Shown in pieces: positions 27,201 to 42,200 of a stretch of 64,000 nt of DNA; the stretch's first letter is position 1, and each line of letters begins with the position of its first letter. The DNA comes from Paraescarpia echinospica (lineage: Eukaryota; Annelida; Polychaeta; Sabellida; Siboglinidae). The notes under the pieces were generated by a model. It made no database searches and was not told the DNA's origin. It saw only the letters and a list, made by a program, of their open reading frames with translations. The stretch covers positions 34,471,852-34,535,851 of the forward strand of contig CM034541.1 of the NCBI GenBank assembly GCA_020002185.1, in the 5' to 3' direction. The translations under genes were made by a program, and so were the position numbers.

Positions 27201-30200
27201 CAAAAGTTAAACATTTCATAATAAATGGCCTAACATAACATAACATAACAAACATAACATAACATAACATAACATAACAAACATAACATAACATAACATA
27301 ACATAACATAACATAACAAACATAACATAACATAACATAACATAACATAACATAACATAACAAAACAAACAACACAGAATTAGACAAGACAAGATATTTA
27401 TCGACTCATCAAAACCAAATGAAATTGGTATAATTGAGAATGACTGATTACATTAAGAGTTACGTGAATTTAAAGTGCTTAAAACATGACCCTCTTTACC
27501 CATTGGAAAATCGTGCTACCTTTCAATAGGACCCATGCATTGGATGTAAAATTACATAATTTTTACACTTTTAGTCCTTTTAATGACAATAGGAAACAAG
27601 ATTGTACTTTGAATTGGTGGCCGACTGTTAACTTCCTCTGTTTGGTGGCTTCTGCGGCTTTCCGTGGCTGAAAACATTAACAAGAAAGATGCATTAATAC
27701 TATTCTTCATGACACCCGATGTTCTTACCACTGGTTGAGGACCAAATGGTTAACATTACCGCATCACTTACACACATATCAGTAACATTATTAGTTAATA
27801 ATAAACCAAAATCGTAGACATTAAAACCCCAAACAACACCACTATATGTTTTCCTTTGCCATATGACAGCAAATTGTTAAATTTAATAAATATAGACATA
27901 ATACTTGTTTTTTAATTACTGTAAATTGTACATAAAACTTTGAGATATACACAGCAGCAGAAAGAAGCTTTACCTGGTTAAATTTGGATTTCTTGGTCGT
28001 CTTGTGGTTCAGTGCCAGAGTCCCAGTGCGTGAGATCTTACCTGCAACGAATACATAAAATATACCAATTTACGTGACTTTACAATGACTACTATGTAAA
28101 CCACACAACATGAAACCTGAATGGAGAGAAGATAGGAGGAAGTAGGGAGAGAAAGACTGATGAAACACATGAACACAAACATAGTACTGGGTGGTTGGTC
28201 ATCATCATCATTATCATCATCATCATCATGATGTGGCCGGTGCATAGATGAGCCGTTTCCATATGGGTTGATTGTTCATCAGGGTTGGAAGATCTGTTTC
28301 TTAAATATCAAGGTTTCCGCAGATCAGCTTGGTGTATGTTTTCTTCTGTTTCCCTCTGTTTTTCTTGCCATGTGTGGGTGTCCACAGGATGAATATTGAC
28401 ACTGGTTCTTTGGTGTTGCAATAGCAACAGCCCGCTAGTTGTAGGCGCCTCCTGCGAATCTTCTGTGTGAGTTTGTCTACATGTCCATATGGTTCTTCCT
28501 TTGTAAGCCTGTTGCTCCAGTGGACATGTAGGCACTTTCTTAACATGCTGGTGTAACTCCCATCTAGTCATCTTTCCAGTTATTTTGTGAGGGTCCAGGT
28601 ATCTGCTCTGTACAACATTATACCTTCAACGGTGGCACTGAAGAATGACAATTTAAAAAAATTGACAATTTAAGGCTTCTCTTTTGTTTGCTTCCATACA
28701 TGACCTAGTTTGTTACATGCTTGCCAGGCAAGGGCAATGCACTGGTGAACTTCTTTGCATGTTGAGCAGACTGCAGTGGGTCTCTCAGAGGATGAGTGGC
28801 AGCGAGAACACGAAACGCAGAGGGCCAGTGCGGTGGTGAAATGGTCAAATTGTTGGACTGTCAATCGGAGGAATGAGGGTTCAAATCCTGGAGCCAACTG
28901 ATTGGTGGTTCGGCTGTTGTATTGAAACTTGGGCAATTCTGCTCACCCTATACCTTGCCTGTGTCTTTCAGTAGAGATGCTACTCTATGCCAGGGGAAAT
29001 AAACATTGTGGGTAGGATGGGGGGGTATTTCATATGGCTTTGCATTGGAAGTTTCTGAATGAGCACCATTTGAAAATATCAACTAAATAGAGTTTGTAGA
29101 TATACATAGCATTCTATGCGAACACACCCAGACATGAAGTGTCGCTTATAGTTTAAAAATTGATTAGTGTATTTAGAACTGTCTTATGTGGACTTCAATT
29201 CTTTTTAAAATAAGCACAACTTGTAATGTTAGAAAACGAAGTATAACAAATTAAATGCAAAAAAACTAGTTGCCACCATATTGTGGTGTCTTTGTGCACG
29301 CACTGTGGGGACTCAGAGTGAGTTTCATAAAATGACGTGGGGACTAAAGGGTAACATGTAGGGAGACTAAGGGAGTTAGGTCTAAAGTGCTGGGGTGAAC
29401 AGCTGAGAATACAGTGGGTCTCTCAGAGGATGCAGTAAATTAGATATAGGTGAAGTTGACTTGCCACGAGGGATCAAAGGGAAGAAGAAGGGATGTGGAA
29501 GAAACGGGTGTGATGATCGATTGGGGTTACCTTTGAAGATGAGACTGAGCAACTTGTTGGTCGACTGTTGGAGCATCTCCATGACACCAGGGGGCAGTGT
29601 ATCTCGGTTCTTCTCCAGCCAACCAGTGCTGTCGTAGGTGACCTGACATAATTACACAAGTTGTTTCATGTGAATTGACATAATTACACAAGTAGTTTCA
29701 TGTGACCTGGCATAATTACACAAGTAGTTTCATGTGACCTGGCATAATTACACAAGTAGTTTCATGTGACCTGGCATCATTACACAAGTAGTTTCATGTG
29801 ACCTGGCATCATTACACAAGTAGTTTCATGTGACCTGGCATCATTACACAAGTAGTTTCATGTGACCTGGCATCATTACACAAGTAGTTTAATGTGACCT
29901 GGCATAATTACACAAGTAGTTTCATGTGACCTGGCATCATTACACAAGTAGTTTCGTGTGACCTGGCATCATTACACAAGTAGTTTCGTGTGACCTGGCA
30001 TCATTACACAAGTAGTTTTGTGTGACCTGGCATAACTACACAAGTAGTTTCATGTGACCTGGCATAATTACACAAGTAGTTTCATGTGACCTGGCATCAT
30101 TACACAAGTAGTTTCGTGTGACCTGACATAATTACACAAGCAGTTTCGTGTGACCTGGCATCATTACACAAGCAGTTTCGTGTGACCTGGCATAATTACA

Positions 30201-33200
30201 CAAGCAGTTTCATGTGACCTGGCATAATTACACAAGTAGTTTCGTGTGACCTGGCATAATTACACAAGTAGTTTCGTGTGACCTGGCATCATTACACAAG
30301 TAATTTTGTGTGACCTGGCATCATTACACAAGTAGTTTTGTGTGACCTGGCATCATTACACAAGTAGTTTCATGTGACCTGGCATAATTACACAAGTAGT
30401 TTCATGTGACCTGGCATAATTACACAAGTAGTTTCATGTGACCTGGCATCATTACACAAGTAGTTTCATGTGACCTGGCATCATTACACAAGTAGTTTCG
30501 TGTGACCTGGCATCATTACACAAGTAGTTTCGTGTGACCTGGCATCATTACACAAGTAGTTTCGTGTGACCTGGCATAACTACACAAGTAGTTTCATGTG
30601 ACCTGGCATCATTACACAAGTAGTTTAGTGTGACCTGACATAATTACACAAGCCGTTTCGTGTGACCTGGCATCATTACACAAGCAGTTTCGTGTGACCT
30701 GGCATCATTACACAAGCAGTTTCGTGTGACCTGGCATAATTACACAAGTAGTTTCGTGTGACCTGGCATAATTACACAAGTAGTTTCGTGTGACCTGGCA
30801 TCATTACACAAGTAGTTTCGTGTGACCTGGCATCATTACACAAGTAGTTTTGTGTGACCTGGCATCATTACACAAGTAGTTTCATGTGACCTGGCATAAT
30901 TACACGAGTAGTTTCATGTGACCTGGCATAATTACACAAGTAGTTTCATGTGACCTGGCATCATTACACAAGTAGTTTCATGTGACCTGGCATCATTACA
31001 CAAGTAGTTTCATGTGACCTGGCATCATTACACAAGTAGTTTCATGTGACCTGGCATCATTACACAAATAGTTTCATGTGACCTGGCATCATTACACAAG
31101 TAGCTCACTGTCATAGGTTGCCTAGCATAATTAAAAAATTTATGGTGTGCACATCTGGCACAGCCAATATGCATACTGGACTTTGTGCAAGACAACAGCA
31201 CACGGAGGCCTCCCATTAGAGGAGGCTAATTTATGCTAGGACATGTTAATAATCCCGTGGGGAGAATCAGATCAACCAATCAGTGCGCACTGGAGCGTGT
31301 CCCTCAGGAGAATCCTAAGCTGATCCCGCACTCCATTTGCGAAAGCATAAAGGGGCAGACGTTTGTCTAATTTGATACGAGTTTGTATTGGTTCTTGTTT
31401 TTGCACGTTCATCTGTTTCTTCTCGTCCGTTGGTTCAGCTACGATTCGTCGCTGCATCGAGGTGATTTCGACGTCTCTCAGCTGATTGAGCCGAGTAGTT
31501 TTGTTTTATATTTGATTTGCGTTTAATTATCACGATTCGGGTTCCGCCATTTTGTCATCTCGTGGTTTGAATACGTCGTCGGCCCTATCATGTTGTCGGC
31601 GTGTTCCCCGATTTCTGTTCTGTGTATCGGTCATAGTCATGTTTCATGGCTGCTTATGTTCGTAGAATCGGCAGATCTTTTTGCTGGATTCGAAGTTCAG
31701 GGCCGCCTGTGCGATGTCCAGTTTCTAGGTCATCGTGGGGCGACCCTGGAGACGTTCCTGGCGCCAGCCATGATGGCGCGGATACTTTCGTGTCGGGCGG
31801 ATGTCATCATGCTCCACTTGGGTGGTAATGATCTCGATGGGAGATCTTACCCGAACCCAATCATGGCTGCGATTGACATCCAACGTCTCGCTGTGAGATT
31901 GCTCGGTACGGGCGTACGCCGCGTTGTTGTGTGTCAGGTTTGTCGTCGGCAAAGATGGCGGAACTCGAGTTACGCGGTAGGATATATGTGGGGGGGGTCA
32001 CATGTTCGGTGACCTGTGGCGAAATACCCCCACATTTGGGATTATTATAATTTTAGATTTAGTGTTTTTGGCAGCAGATAGCGTGGTATTCAGAAAGGCA
32101 CTTTTAGTTAATCATGTTGGCTTAGTTAATCTTGTTGGCTTTAAAATTAATTCTACACATAACAAGCTCTGCTGTGATTACATGTCATTCCTTTCAATTG
32201 TTCTAGGAATACCGCTGCTGATTTATCTGATTTATATGTTGAAATGTGGGCTCTAACAGCCTGATGCTCAGGAGACTAGTATGGGCTCAGTCACAGGCTC
32301 AACATGGATATATCGTATTTTGATAAAAAAGATGGATGGGGCTTACAGCGTTTTGAAAACAAATGCTCTTTTGTGCACGTTGTTTCATTGGAATTTATTG
32401 CGCTTTTTTGATTAGAAAATATCTTAACTCAACAGGAGTTTAAAAAAATGTTTAGTCCTGGTCTGGGCAAAACGGCATTTATCGCATTTTGCCCTGAACC
32501 CTTCATATGGAAGATACATTTAATTCTTGCTATTAAAATACAATTTTACATGACTTTGCGTAATTACAAGTATTACTGTAGGCTCAGTTACTACAAAACT
32601 ACTTTTATTAGTAACTTTGTTATGTTGTTGTCATAATTAACAATACCAGTGGGAAGACAAATCTAGAAAGACAGGTGTACAGACAGGTGAGTGGACAGAC
32701 AGGTGTATGGACTGACAGGTGGGTGGATGGACAGGTGTACAGACAGGTGAGTGGACAGACAGGTGGACTGACAGACAGGTGGATGGACAGGCAGAGGAAG
32801 AGGGAAGAAATTACAACAAAAAACCCTGAAATGACTAATAAAACTAACATCACCTAAAGTGTGAGAATGAGTGAGACTGACCTGGCCAGCATAGTGAGCA
32901 ATGGTGAAACTCTTGGCATCTCCCTGAGTCGACCGGATATAGTTTGTGTTCTTTGCAAACTTCTGGTTCATCTTTGCCACGTACGACTGATCTGTGGCCT
33001 GGAAGAAACACAAAGTTCTACTCAAACAATTCTTACTTTGTCAAATAAATCTACACAAACTGTCTACAAAGTTTACCCAGCTGATATATCACCACCAGAA
33101 ATGTTTTGTTCATCTGTATAACCACTGATCATTAGTAGCTAGTAGGGTGTTAAGTTTCACAGTTGTGAAATGGAGTTATGATCCCTCATTTGTTGAAATA

Positions 33201-36200
33201 TCTTCAGTATTTTTATCGGTTCTTAAATTAATTTTATTTATTTTTTAATTATTTTTTAAGGAAAATAAACTGGAACAGACAACGTCCTTTTAATGAGCCA
33301 GCTGGACCCCTTCACGTGAACTTATTAGGGGCCTGGCAGTCAATCTAGGGGCCAGTGGGTCCCCGGGCCATGCTAAATTCCAACCATGCGTTATTCTTTG
33401 AATTCCTACTAAACATACTGCAGATTAAAACATCAACTATACGTGAAATGATGTGCAAGTCTTGGGACAATGCAGACAGTTTTGTACATTACAATCAAAC
33501 ATTGGGGGACTGCAACTAGGATTTTAGATGCGTATTGTGATACTTCCTAAATGTATAAAGGCCATGGCTGGTAGCTGAGAGAAGGGGCGAAACATCACTG
33601 CTGGTGTTACAGTAGGTACATCACCCAAGTTTGTGTCGTTCACCTCAGAGCAGCTGCAATTGTAATACATTTTATTGATACGTTTTTTCATTTATGCATC
33701 AGCATCGGGGAAAAAGTGGCTCGTCAGAAGTACAAATAATTGGTGTCCAAATACATAGGGACAAAATAATGAAATTTACAAAGGTGTCCCAAAACATAAG
33801 GTACAGAAAAATTATTATTTTTCTACAGCTTTAGGATGTCCCAAAACATATGGTCGTTACCGGTGTTCACTTGAACTGCTATATATTTGAACAGAAAGAA
33901 ATATTTTTATTAATTTTTAAACAGTGTGCATATTATGGTAATTTTTGTAAACCGTACCTTTGGGAAGAAGCTTTCTTCATCCAGGAGTGCCAAGATTCCA
34001 ATTGGTCGACCCATAAACAGGTCCTAACATAACACACAAATGTATATTCAACTTCGAAGAATCATCAGTCACATCAAAATTAATCATAAAATATTACAAC
34101 AAAATTGTATACCCACAGTGGAACCTTGCTTTATGGTCACCTTAGTAATACAGCCACCTCACAATTAAGGTCACCCTAGAACACTCCCAGATTATTTCCA
34201 CATACAGTAAAGTATAGAATAATACTCTCGCTAATATGGTCACCTCACTATACAGGTCACTTTATCCAGTCCAAAATATGGCCTTAATAGGGAGGTCCAC
34301 TGTATATTAATAGAAAATGTGAAGATTTGTGTTTGCATTCACTGAAAAGGAAGACTTATGTAATGTTAACAGGATAATAATAAGCTAATCAGATAATTAA
34401 TTATAACCAATGGCAAAGGGCTACACAAGTTGAGACACTGAAGATGTTAGAACAACTATTATTCATAGTATAAAAATAAAATATAGTGAAATTGATAAAA
34501 ATGTCATACAAATTTTGTAACGTACAGTATAGGCATAACCAAATCACTCCATATATATATATATATATATACACCTGTAGTTGTGCAATCAATAAAATGT
34601 CATAAATACAGGATGTCTGTATTTGATAAGTTTGGTGATGACACAGATGGATTACGTACCAACAGTGACTTGTTGTCAACAAACTTGATTTCCTTCCAGT
34701 CGATTCCCTCACCACGATACTCTTCCTGCTCCAGCATGAAGATGTGCTAGCGGAGAAGGGAGCATTCATTATCTTCATGCTTCATCTACTGCTATACAGA
34801 TGATCCACACTTTCAAAAGCAGCTGCCTAGGGAGAAATCTACTGATACCATGGCAGAAACAATTAGCAATTACTTTGGGAAAGAACAAATCAAGAACCAA
34901 TTGAACATGAAACTAATAGGAAGTTGAGCTTGATTGGCCGTACTCTGAGAAAGCAACACAACACCAGTACTCACACAGAACCCTCGAGGCAACAGGACAA
35001 AGTGTCTGGTGAAAAGGTGTTGTTAAAGGACTGCGATCTGCAAGGCAGTGATATATGGCTTAGATCAAGTAAGTTCACCAGAGGTAGTTTTTTAATGATG
35101 TGGACATACTATTTTATTGTGTAGTATCATAAGTCTTTCTCAAGAGCTTTGACCGTCTTGGCATAACTATAATTTTTATTTGATTTCTTCCTAAGATTTA
35201 ACATGCAACTTGGAATTTTAAATGAAGGTTGTGTAGCAGCTGACCAATGGGAGAATGTTTAAGAGATAGGAGAAGTGGATTGCGAGATGATGACACATTA
35301 AATGAACACAAGACTTAGATAACAACTTCTAAATCATTTATTTCAAAGTCATCCCAAATAATGGCTCCATGTATAAGTTCTTGCTTGGATCACACAAACA
35401 CATGAGAAGATTCTGGAAACAGCTGGTACAAAATAGTGAGATCAACAAACTACTCGATTATATACAGCGATATGTAAAACTTGTTGTGAAGCTGTAGTTG
35501 GTAGAATGAAGAGACAGGGATGAAAGAGGGTGGATAGGAGTGGGGTGGGAGGTTTGGAAAAGGTAAATGTCGTGTATAGAGAACCGCAGTAGGGTGGTCT
35601 GGATGGAAGACAGTTGCAAGACGCATAAAGTTAGAGCTAAAGCTGCAAGACGTCTGTGGTTCCACAAATATGGGACAGAACAAAGGAAGAAAGTCACAAC
35701 CAGAAAATGTGTGCCACGCCAAAAATTATTAAATTAAACTCTTGTGTTCTAACGCTCTTGGCCTATTTAAAGACACATGCTCTGGTCATATACCAATATA
35801 CAGAGCACAGATAGGATACACATCTTTAGACATATGCTTCTAACAAGATTTGGATTTTGCTGGTCTATTTTCATAAGTATTATTCTCAAAATTACTTTCT
35901 GACAGTTTATTTCCACAACATTGAACATATGTGTAAGAGATTTAGAATATGGCTACATTGCGGAAGATTTTTTTTCAGGGTTTTATTAAAACAGCATAAA
36001 ACATTAGGATGCATGATTTGTACTCACACCAGTATACACATACCTTGTTGAAGAAGAACTGGAGTTGTTCGTTGGCCAGGTTAATGCACGCCTGCTCGAA
36101 GCTGTTCAGTTCAAAGTGTTCAAAGCCAAAGATATCGAGGATTCCTATCTCCTGCACCTTGTCTGGGTTGAAAGACTCACGGGGCACGAGCAGTGTGTTT

Positions 36201-39200
36201 ACTCGGTTCACAATCCAGCTGAACAGACGGCCATAGAGTGTCTTTGCCACTGCATCACGTGCCTCTGTCAAGTGGAAAAGTTTCCCATACAAAAATCACT
36301 CAAACAATTAAGGAAATCTTCAAAAAGATAACTACATAGTTTACGTGTACACTCATATCTAAATGGATGGTATCGAATTAAGGTCATAATTATACACACC
36401 ATAAATGATGTATACCAGTATTAGACAGTTTTCAAATCTGTTATCCTAAAACAAAAGATAAAATGTAAGATAATTTAACATTTAGTAATTGTTGTGGTCA
36501 TTAATAATAATTGTGTCACATGCAATGACTCCAAATTAAACTGACTGTGAATGTGATATCAATGTATCTACCCTCTGACTGCAAGAGTGTGTAGTTTCTG
36601 CGGATCTCCTCTCCTTTTGTGAAGGTAATGCTGCAGGAAAGACAGCCATGCATCTCCAGCCTGTCCAAACCTAACAGGTCCTGTCAAATACAATCACACT
36701 TAATTACTGCCTTCTTCTTCCCATTATACAACCAACATCATTTTGTTGATAATAATAATAATAATAATGATGTTTTTATTTCAGAAAAAAATTGGGTCCA
36801 TATAGGAAAAAAGTACATCGATAAAAACGTCCATATACAAATAGAAACATAAATAAATAAAGATAAAAAATAAATATGTTAATAAAAACAGGATATTAAA
36901 AAATTATACAAAGCCTTGACCCACTGATGCCACAACTGCGACATACTGTATATGTCGCTATTAACAATCTCTGAATAATTGTATTAACCGACCTGTTAAT
37001 TCTCGTAATTAAGCTAAAACAGTTGTTCTGATAACATAATTACATGATTTTACATTAGCTGTAGCAAACATGTGGCTAGCGCTACATCTCATGGGCAGAT
37101 TGTTCAATATTCTGTATGAATTGTTATATGCAACAATAAATTGCTGAAAATTAGCCTTTCTACAATTAACCCATAGTGCATGCATATAAATACTACTGAA
37201 ATATGCAGTAAGTAACTTATTATTTATAGCAGAAGAGCAAAAATGAAATTTTGCTGTAACATGTTACTTTTGGCATAAAGAAATCTCACTTTGGCTTGAA
37301 TGTCAGCCTTATTTGAGAAGTCGTTACAAATGACATGCCCAAGATATTTACAAGAGGTGGCAAAGTTTAACTTCTTTCCTCCTAAAGTCATTTCCATGGC
37401 AAGATTTGAGTTTCTAGAATCAAAGTACACACGATCAGGGATTTACCAGCATTATACTGAATGTCGTGTTCACACCCATAAGAGTAACATATGTCAAGTA
37501 AAGTTTGTAGTCCCTTGGCGGAAGGAGTGAATAGAAGTAGGTCATCAGCGTATATCAGGTGATTAACAACCATAGTACCCAGACTACAACCAATATGTTG
37601 TTTGTATGGTTGTACACTAAAATTGTCCATGTAAATGTTAAAAAGTAAAGGGGATAACTTTCCACCTTGCTTAACACCGTTGCCTACTGAGAAGAAATCT
37701 GAGTAGGTAGATCCCCATCGGATACACACACACACTGGTTATTGAACTCATTGCTGAGTATTCTTAGAATATATTTCAGTACATCACGTTGTTCTAATTT
37801 CGTTAAAGTTATGTCAATTGACTTGATCAAATGCTTTTGACGCATCCAGAAATGCAACATGCATAGCTGAACCATATTTAGTGTAAAATCTAAATAATTC
37901 CTTAAATGTAAACACGCACAGCTCCGTTCCGTGTTTTGGCTTAAATCCAAACTGATGAAGCATAGTTTGCAAGCGTTATGATTCTGTTGTAGATTTCTTT
38001 TAGAATGATTCCTCCACTCTGTGAGTCCATGACAACGTTTTTCCATTTTCCTGCATATCATCTTTTACTTCCTCTGGCATAGACACTAAATAGAAGGGAT
38101 CAACGGCTTATAGCACCTCTTCCAAAAGACACAGGCAATGTAGGGTGAATTAAATTGCCCAAGTTTTGACATGGGGGCCGAACCAGTACCGAACCACCGC
38201 CCGGCTGGCACTAGGATTCGAACCCCGGTCCCTCCGAACGACAGTCCAGCACTCTGTCTGCTCAACCACCTCACCCTGCCTTAGCCGCATCCTCAATGGG
38301 AGGCTAATATTAACCAATTCTGTGTAATATATCTCTTGATTTTAACTATACTGGGTAGAATGTTTTAACGCTAACAATGTTATGTATTTACATATATTGT
38401 GTATGTATAGTTAGTGTTAATTTCTATCTTAATGCGTTGTAATCTTAGTAACAAATTACCGGATATAAAATTAATTCTAATCACAAGCAAACATTTGTAA
38501 CTGATAATATATTTATCAAAACCATCTGGAATAGTATGAATTAAATTCACACATAATATAATTATTTGTTTCTTCAAAGAAATATATGTTAACTATGTCA
38601 ACCATGCAGTATATATATTACAACATCTTGATAGTATTATTATCTTAAATAAAGACATTTTTATACAAATAGGCATTTGTAGAAAATACATTTTTTTATT
38701 CTATTTGCAATTACTTAACGTCAAATGTTCACGAACATTTGACGTCAAGTAATTGCATAACTTTAAGAATGCCTCATGAAACCAGTCCCTGGAGATTAGT
38801 AAAAGAATTTAGTTGTGTTATTGAACCAACCGTGATATCCTTGATTTGACTTGAGTTTTCACTGATGACAGCCACACCAATGTCATCAGCCTTCACCTCG
38901 ATGTTGCCTATGGAGAGGGTAGCAGCCAAGATGGCAAACATGTCCTCTTGCTCCTGCAGTGGAGCAAACATATCTATTATAGAACAAAAAGGTACGTTCT
39001 TATACAGCGCAGTATCCAGTCGTTAAGACTGCTTAAAGCGCTTTACAATTTACTCCCTGGCAGACCTGTTCAATTGAACACCACATTAACTTATCTTGGA
39101 AGCATTCAGCTATCCTGCAATTAATGTGCGAAGACTATTCATACACAAATATGCACCACTGTCTATAGCCAAGTACTCATTCATACAATTGAGCGAACTG

Positions 39201-42200
39201 GAGCAATGTAGAGTGAATGAACGTGCACAAGGTTTGAAATGGCAGCACAAGATTCAAACCAGGGTTCTCTCGACTGAGAGTCCATTGCTCTGTCCACTGT
39301 GCCACGGCACTCCACACATATATCCTCAAATTACCTATTTAGAGAATGTCCATTCAAAAGATTTATTTGGAAAATGTACATTCAAAAGATCTATTTAGAG
39401 AATGCCTGTTCAAACAATATACTTGAAGAAAAATCTGTTCAGAAGTTCTATTTGGAAATATGCAAATATGAAAGAACTTTTAGAATATGTGCAATTGAAC
39501 ACAAATTATTTGGAAAATGAGTTCAAAACATCGAAGATCTATTAGATTAGGTGCATCTATTTAGATGTGTTCAAAAGATCCATTTAGAAAATGCTATAGC
39601 AACATTACCTAGACATGTATTGATTGTGGTGTGAAAGTGATTTTAATAAAAGTTATCAATCATTGTTGGGCTACAAATTAGGTATATATACACATCACTT
39701 GAGCCTGAATGTTTCCCCAAACGACAAAACAAACCTTGTCTGTGAATCCGACCATGTCGATGGCATTAATCAGTTCTTCGTACCTCTCCTTCAGCAACTT
39801 GCTGTCTGACTGTATGCATGATGCACCATCACTGAAGTACCTGCACAGATAGACACATGACATTGGATGGTTGTGTCATGTGACATGACGTAGGTTATGT
39901 GACACAACTGTAACTTCTGTCTGCTGAAGAAAGCCGTGCGAGATGGCCGTAATATACAAAAAACAAATTTCTTTAGAAGAACAAATGTGTACAGTGGCAA
40001 CAACCGAGACGAATTGTCTATCCATTCAAAAATATAAATGTACAAATAACTTATGTGAAACAAAGTATCAGCTAAATACTGACTAGATTTAACAAAATAA
40101 AATTATATAACTAAATATTGTTTTAAAATCAATCAAGTAATAAAATTAAAGAAATAATTAAAATGCAACATAAAATAAACGATCAATGGCATGGCTCATG
40201 TACTTGTAATTGTCTGCGTCCTGTAGTTTGTAGCGAGTTTGTTCTTCGGCGGTGAGGCCAGCGAACATGTAGTAGAAGATGTGGAAGTTAGCCTCGCCCT
40301 CACTCTGTCGAACCATGCGAGACTTCTCCAACAAGTACTCCGAGATCTTCGCTCCCAACACTGTAACCATGGTAACATCATGTGCCATTTGTATCGCAAA
40401 CTTATTCATATAACTTACTTATCTGCTTCGTGGTGTGTGGCACATAAGGCTCGCACAAGATATCGCCATTCATATAAATGGGTGTCTAAATATCTTATTC
40501 CACTACCTCAATATACATTTGCCAAACTAGAGTAAAAGGTATTGTATTAGATACTGAGAGAACTAGTCCCTGCTGCAGGTTATAATCCATAGCTGTATGA
40601 GGAACATAAGAGCACATTTGCACAAATATTTCTATATATTGGTACGCAGTTATTAAGTTCTATTTACCAGTTTATTTCTACATCTGTATGTTTTAAAATC
40701 CCTCCCACAAATGACTGTAGGAATAATATATGTGTTTACCACTTCCAATTTACCAATTTAATCAATACTACCGGTACTGTGAAAATTAATTAATGTATCA
40801 ATTTCAATAAAAAAGTAAGCTTGTCTAAGTTTAGATAAATCCAGATCATTTGTTAGGGTGTCATTTTGCAATCAGCCAATCATTAACAAGGTCACATGAA
40901 CTAACACTTGATTCCCCAAACTGAGGCAAACTGCTCAAATACACATAATGACAAGTGACAAATAAGTTAATTTGTCCCATTATAATGGAAGGGTTTTATG
41001 GTAGGGGTACATAACTGACAGGTCAAACCCCGATGCAGTGGGTGGAACAGATAGTCGGTCTTTTCAGAGGAATAATAAAAAAACTGATAAAACTAATAAG
41101 AGCAACAGCAAAAATAGTAAGTTAAAGGTGTTCAATATCTCACCTCTCCCACCAACGAACTTGAGTTGAATGTATTTGCCAAAGCGACTGGAATTGTCAT
41201 TCATCAAAGTCTGAGCATTGCCAAAAGCTTCAAGCAACGGATTCACCTGCAAGACAGCAAGTCCTCATTTATAAACAATATGACCATTATTCGGAATACT
41301 GGTACACACGACTTCCTCAACAAACAAATGTGTTTGAGGAACTAATTAATTAGTACTGCACTTCAACATCCCCCATTTGCATCTGTAAATGCTTTCACGT
41401 TATTGTTTAAAATTATTATTACTATAAAGTTTTCTTTGGTTGTATTTTTCATTGGAAATAAAAACATTATAATTATTAAGATTTTAAGGAAATAATTCTT
41501 ACAACCAAACCAATAAGATAAGACATTCAGCTGTGGTATGTGTTTGGTGTTGCGTGGGGTTAGAATATGCAGGAATGACAAACGACAACTACTAGTTAAC
41601 ACATGTATTCACCAGTATACCACAAAATAATAACCCGGCTCCAAATACACGGAAAGTCGAAAGTCAGCATGTTAAACGGGTAGGCGGAAATGGGAATACA
41701 CTACACTGTGCACATTGGAATAAAATATAACATCAAAGAATGAAAATATAACAGTAAAATAAGATGAACAGTAAGTTGGTTACCTGTAGAATTTGCTGCT
41801 GTAGTTGGCTGTTGCCTTGGCACAGATCAATAAGTTGTTTGATGATTAGCTTGGTACACTCCGTCTTGCCTGCACCACTCTCACCACTGAAATAGTGTCC
41901 GTTACAAAATAACTCCGAACAGTTTACAATAAATAGAGACCTAACAAATGACACATTTCACTTTCAGTAAGTTTGTATGACTACTAAAAATGTTACATCC
42001 GCATGGAGGACTCTATGGCATGTTAACAGCTGTTACAAGTATAACTCTTGATCAAATGGAATACAAGAAACCAACACATGAGCTGGCACATTCGTATACA
42101 TGTCGAGGAAACAGGGACATTCGATGCGTCATGCAGCATCAAGGTCAAAGAAGTTCTATGTGCTTATTCGTAATTAACTCTTTCACACGATTGTCTTTTA

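Noticed and set aside
38200..38285. A tRNA gene on the minus strand
   Set aside because: The B box is perfect, but the cloverleaf does not close, and the sequence continues into a repeated SINE body shared with 28.8 and 53.6 kb.
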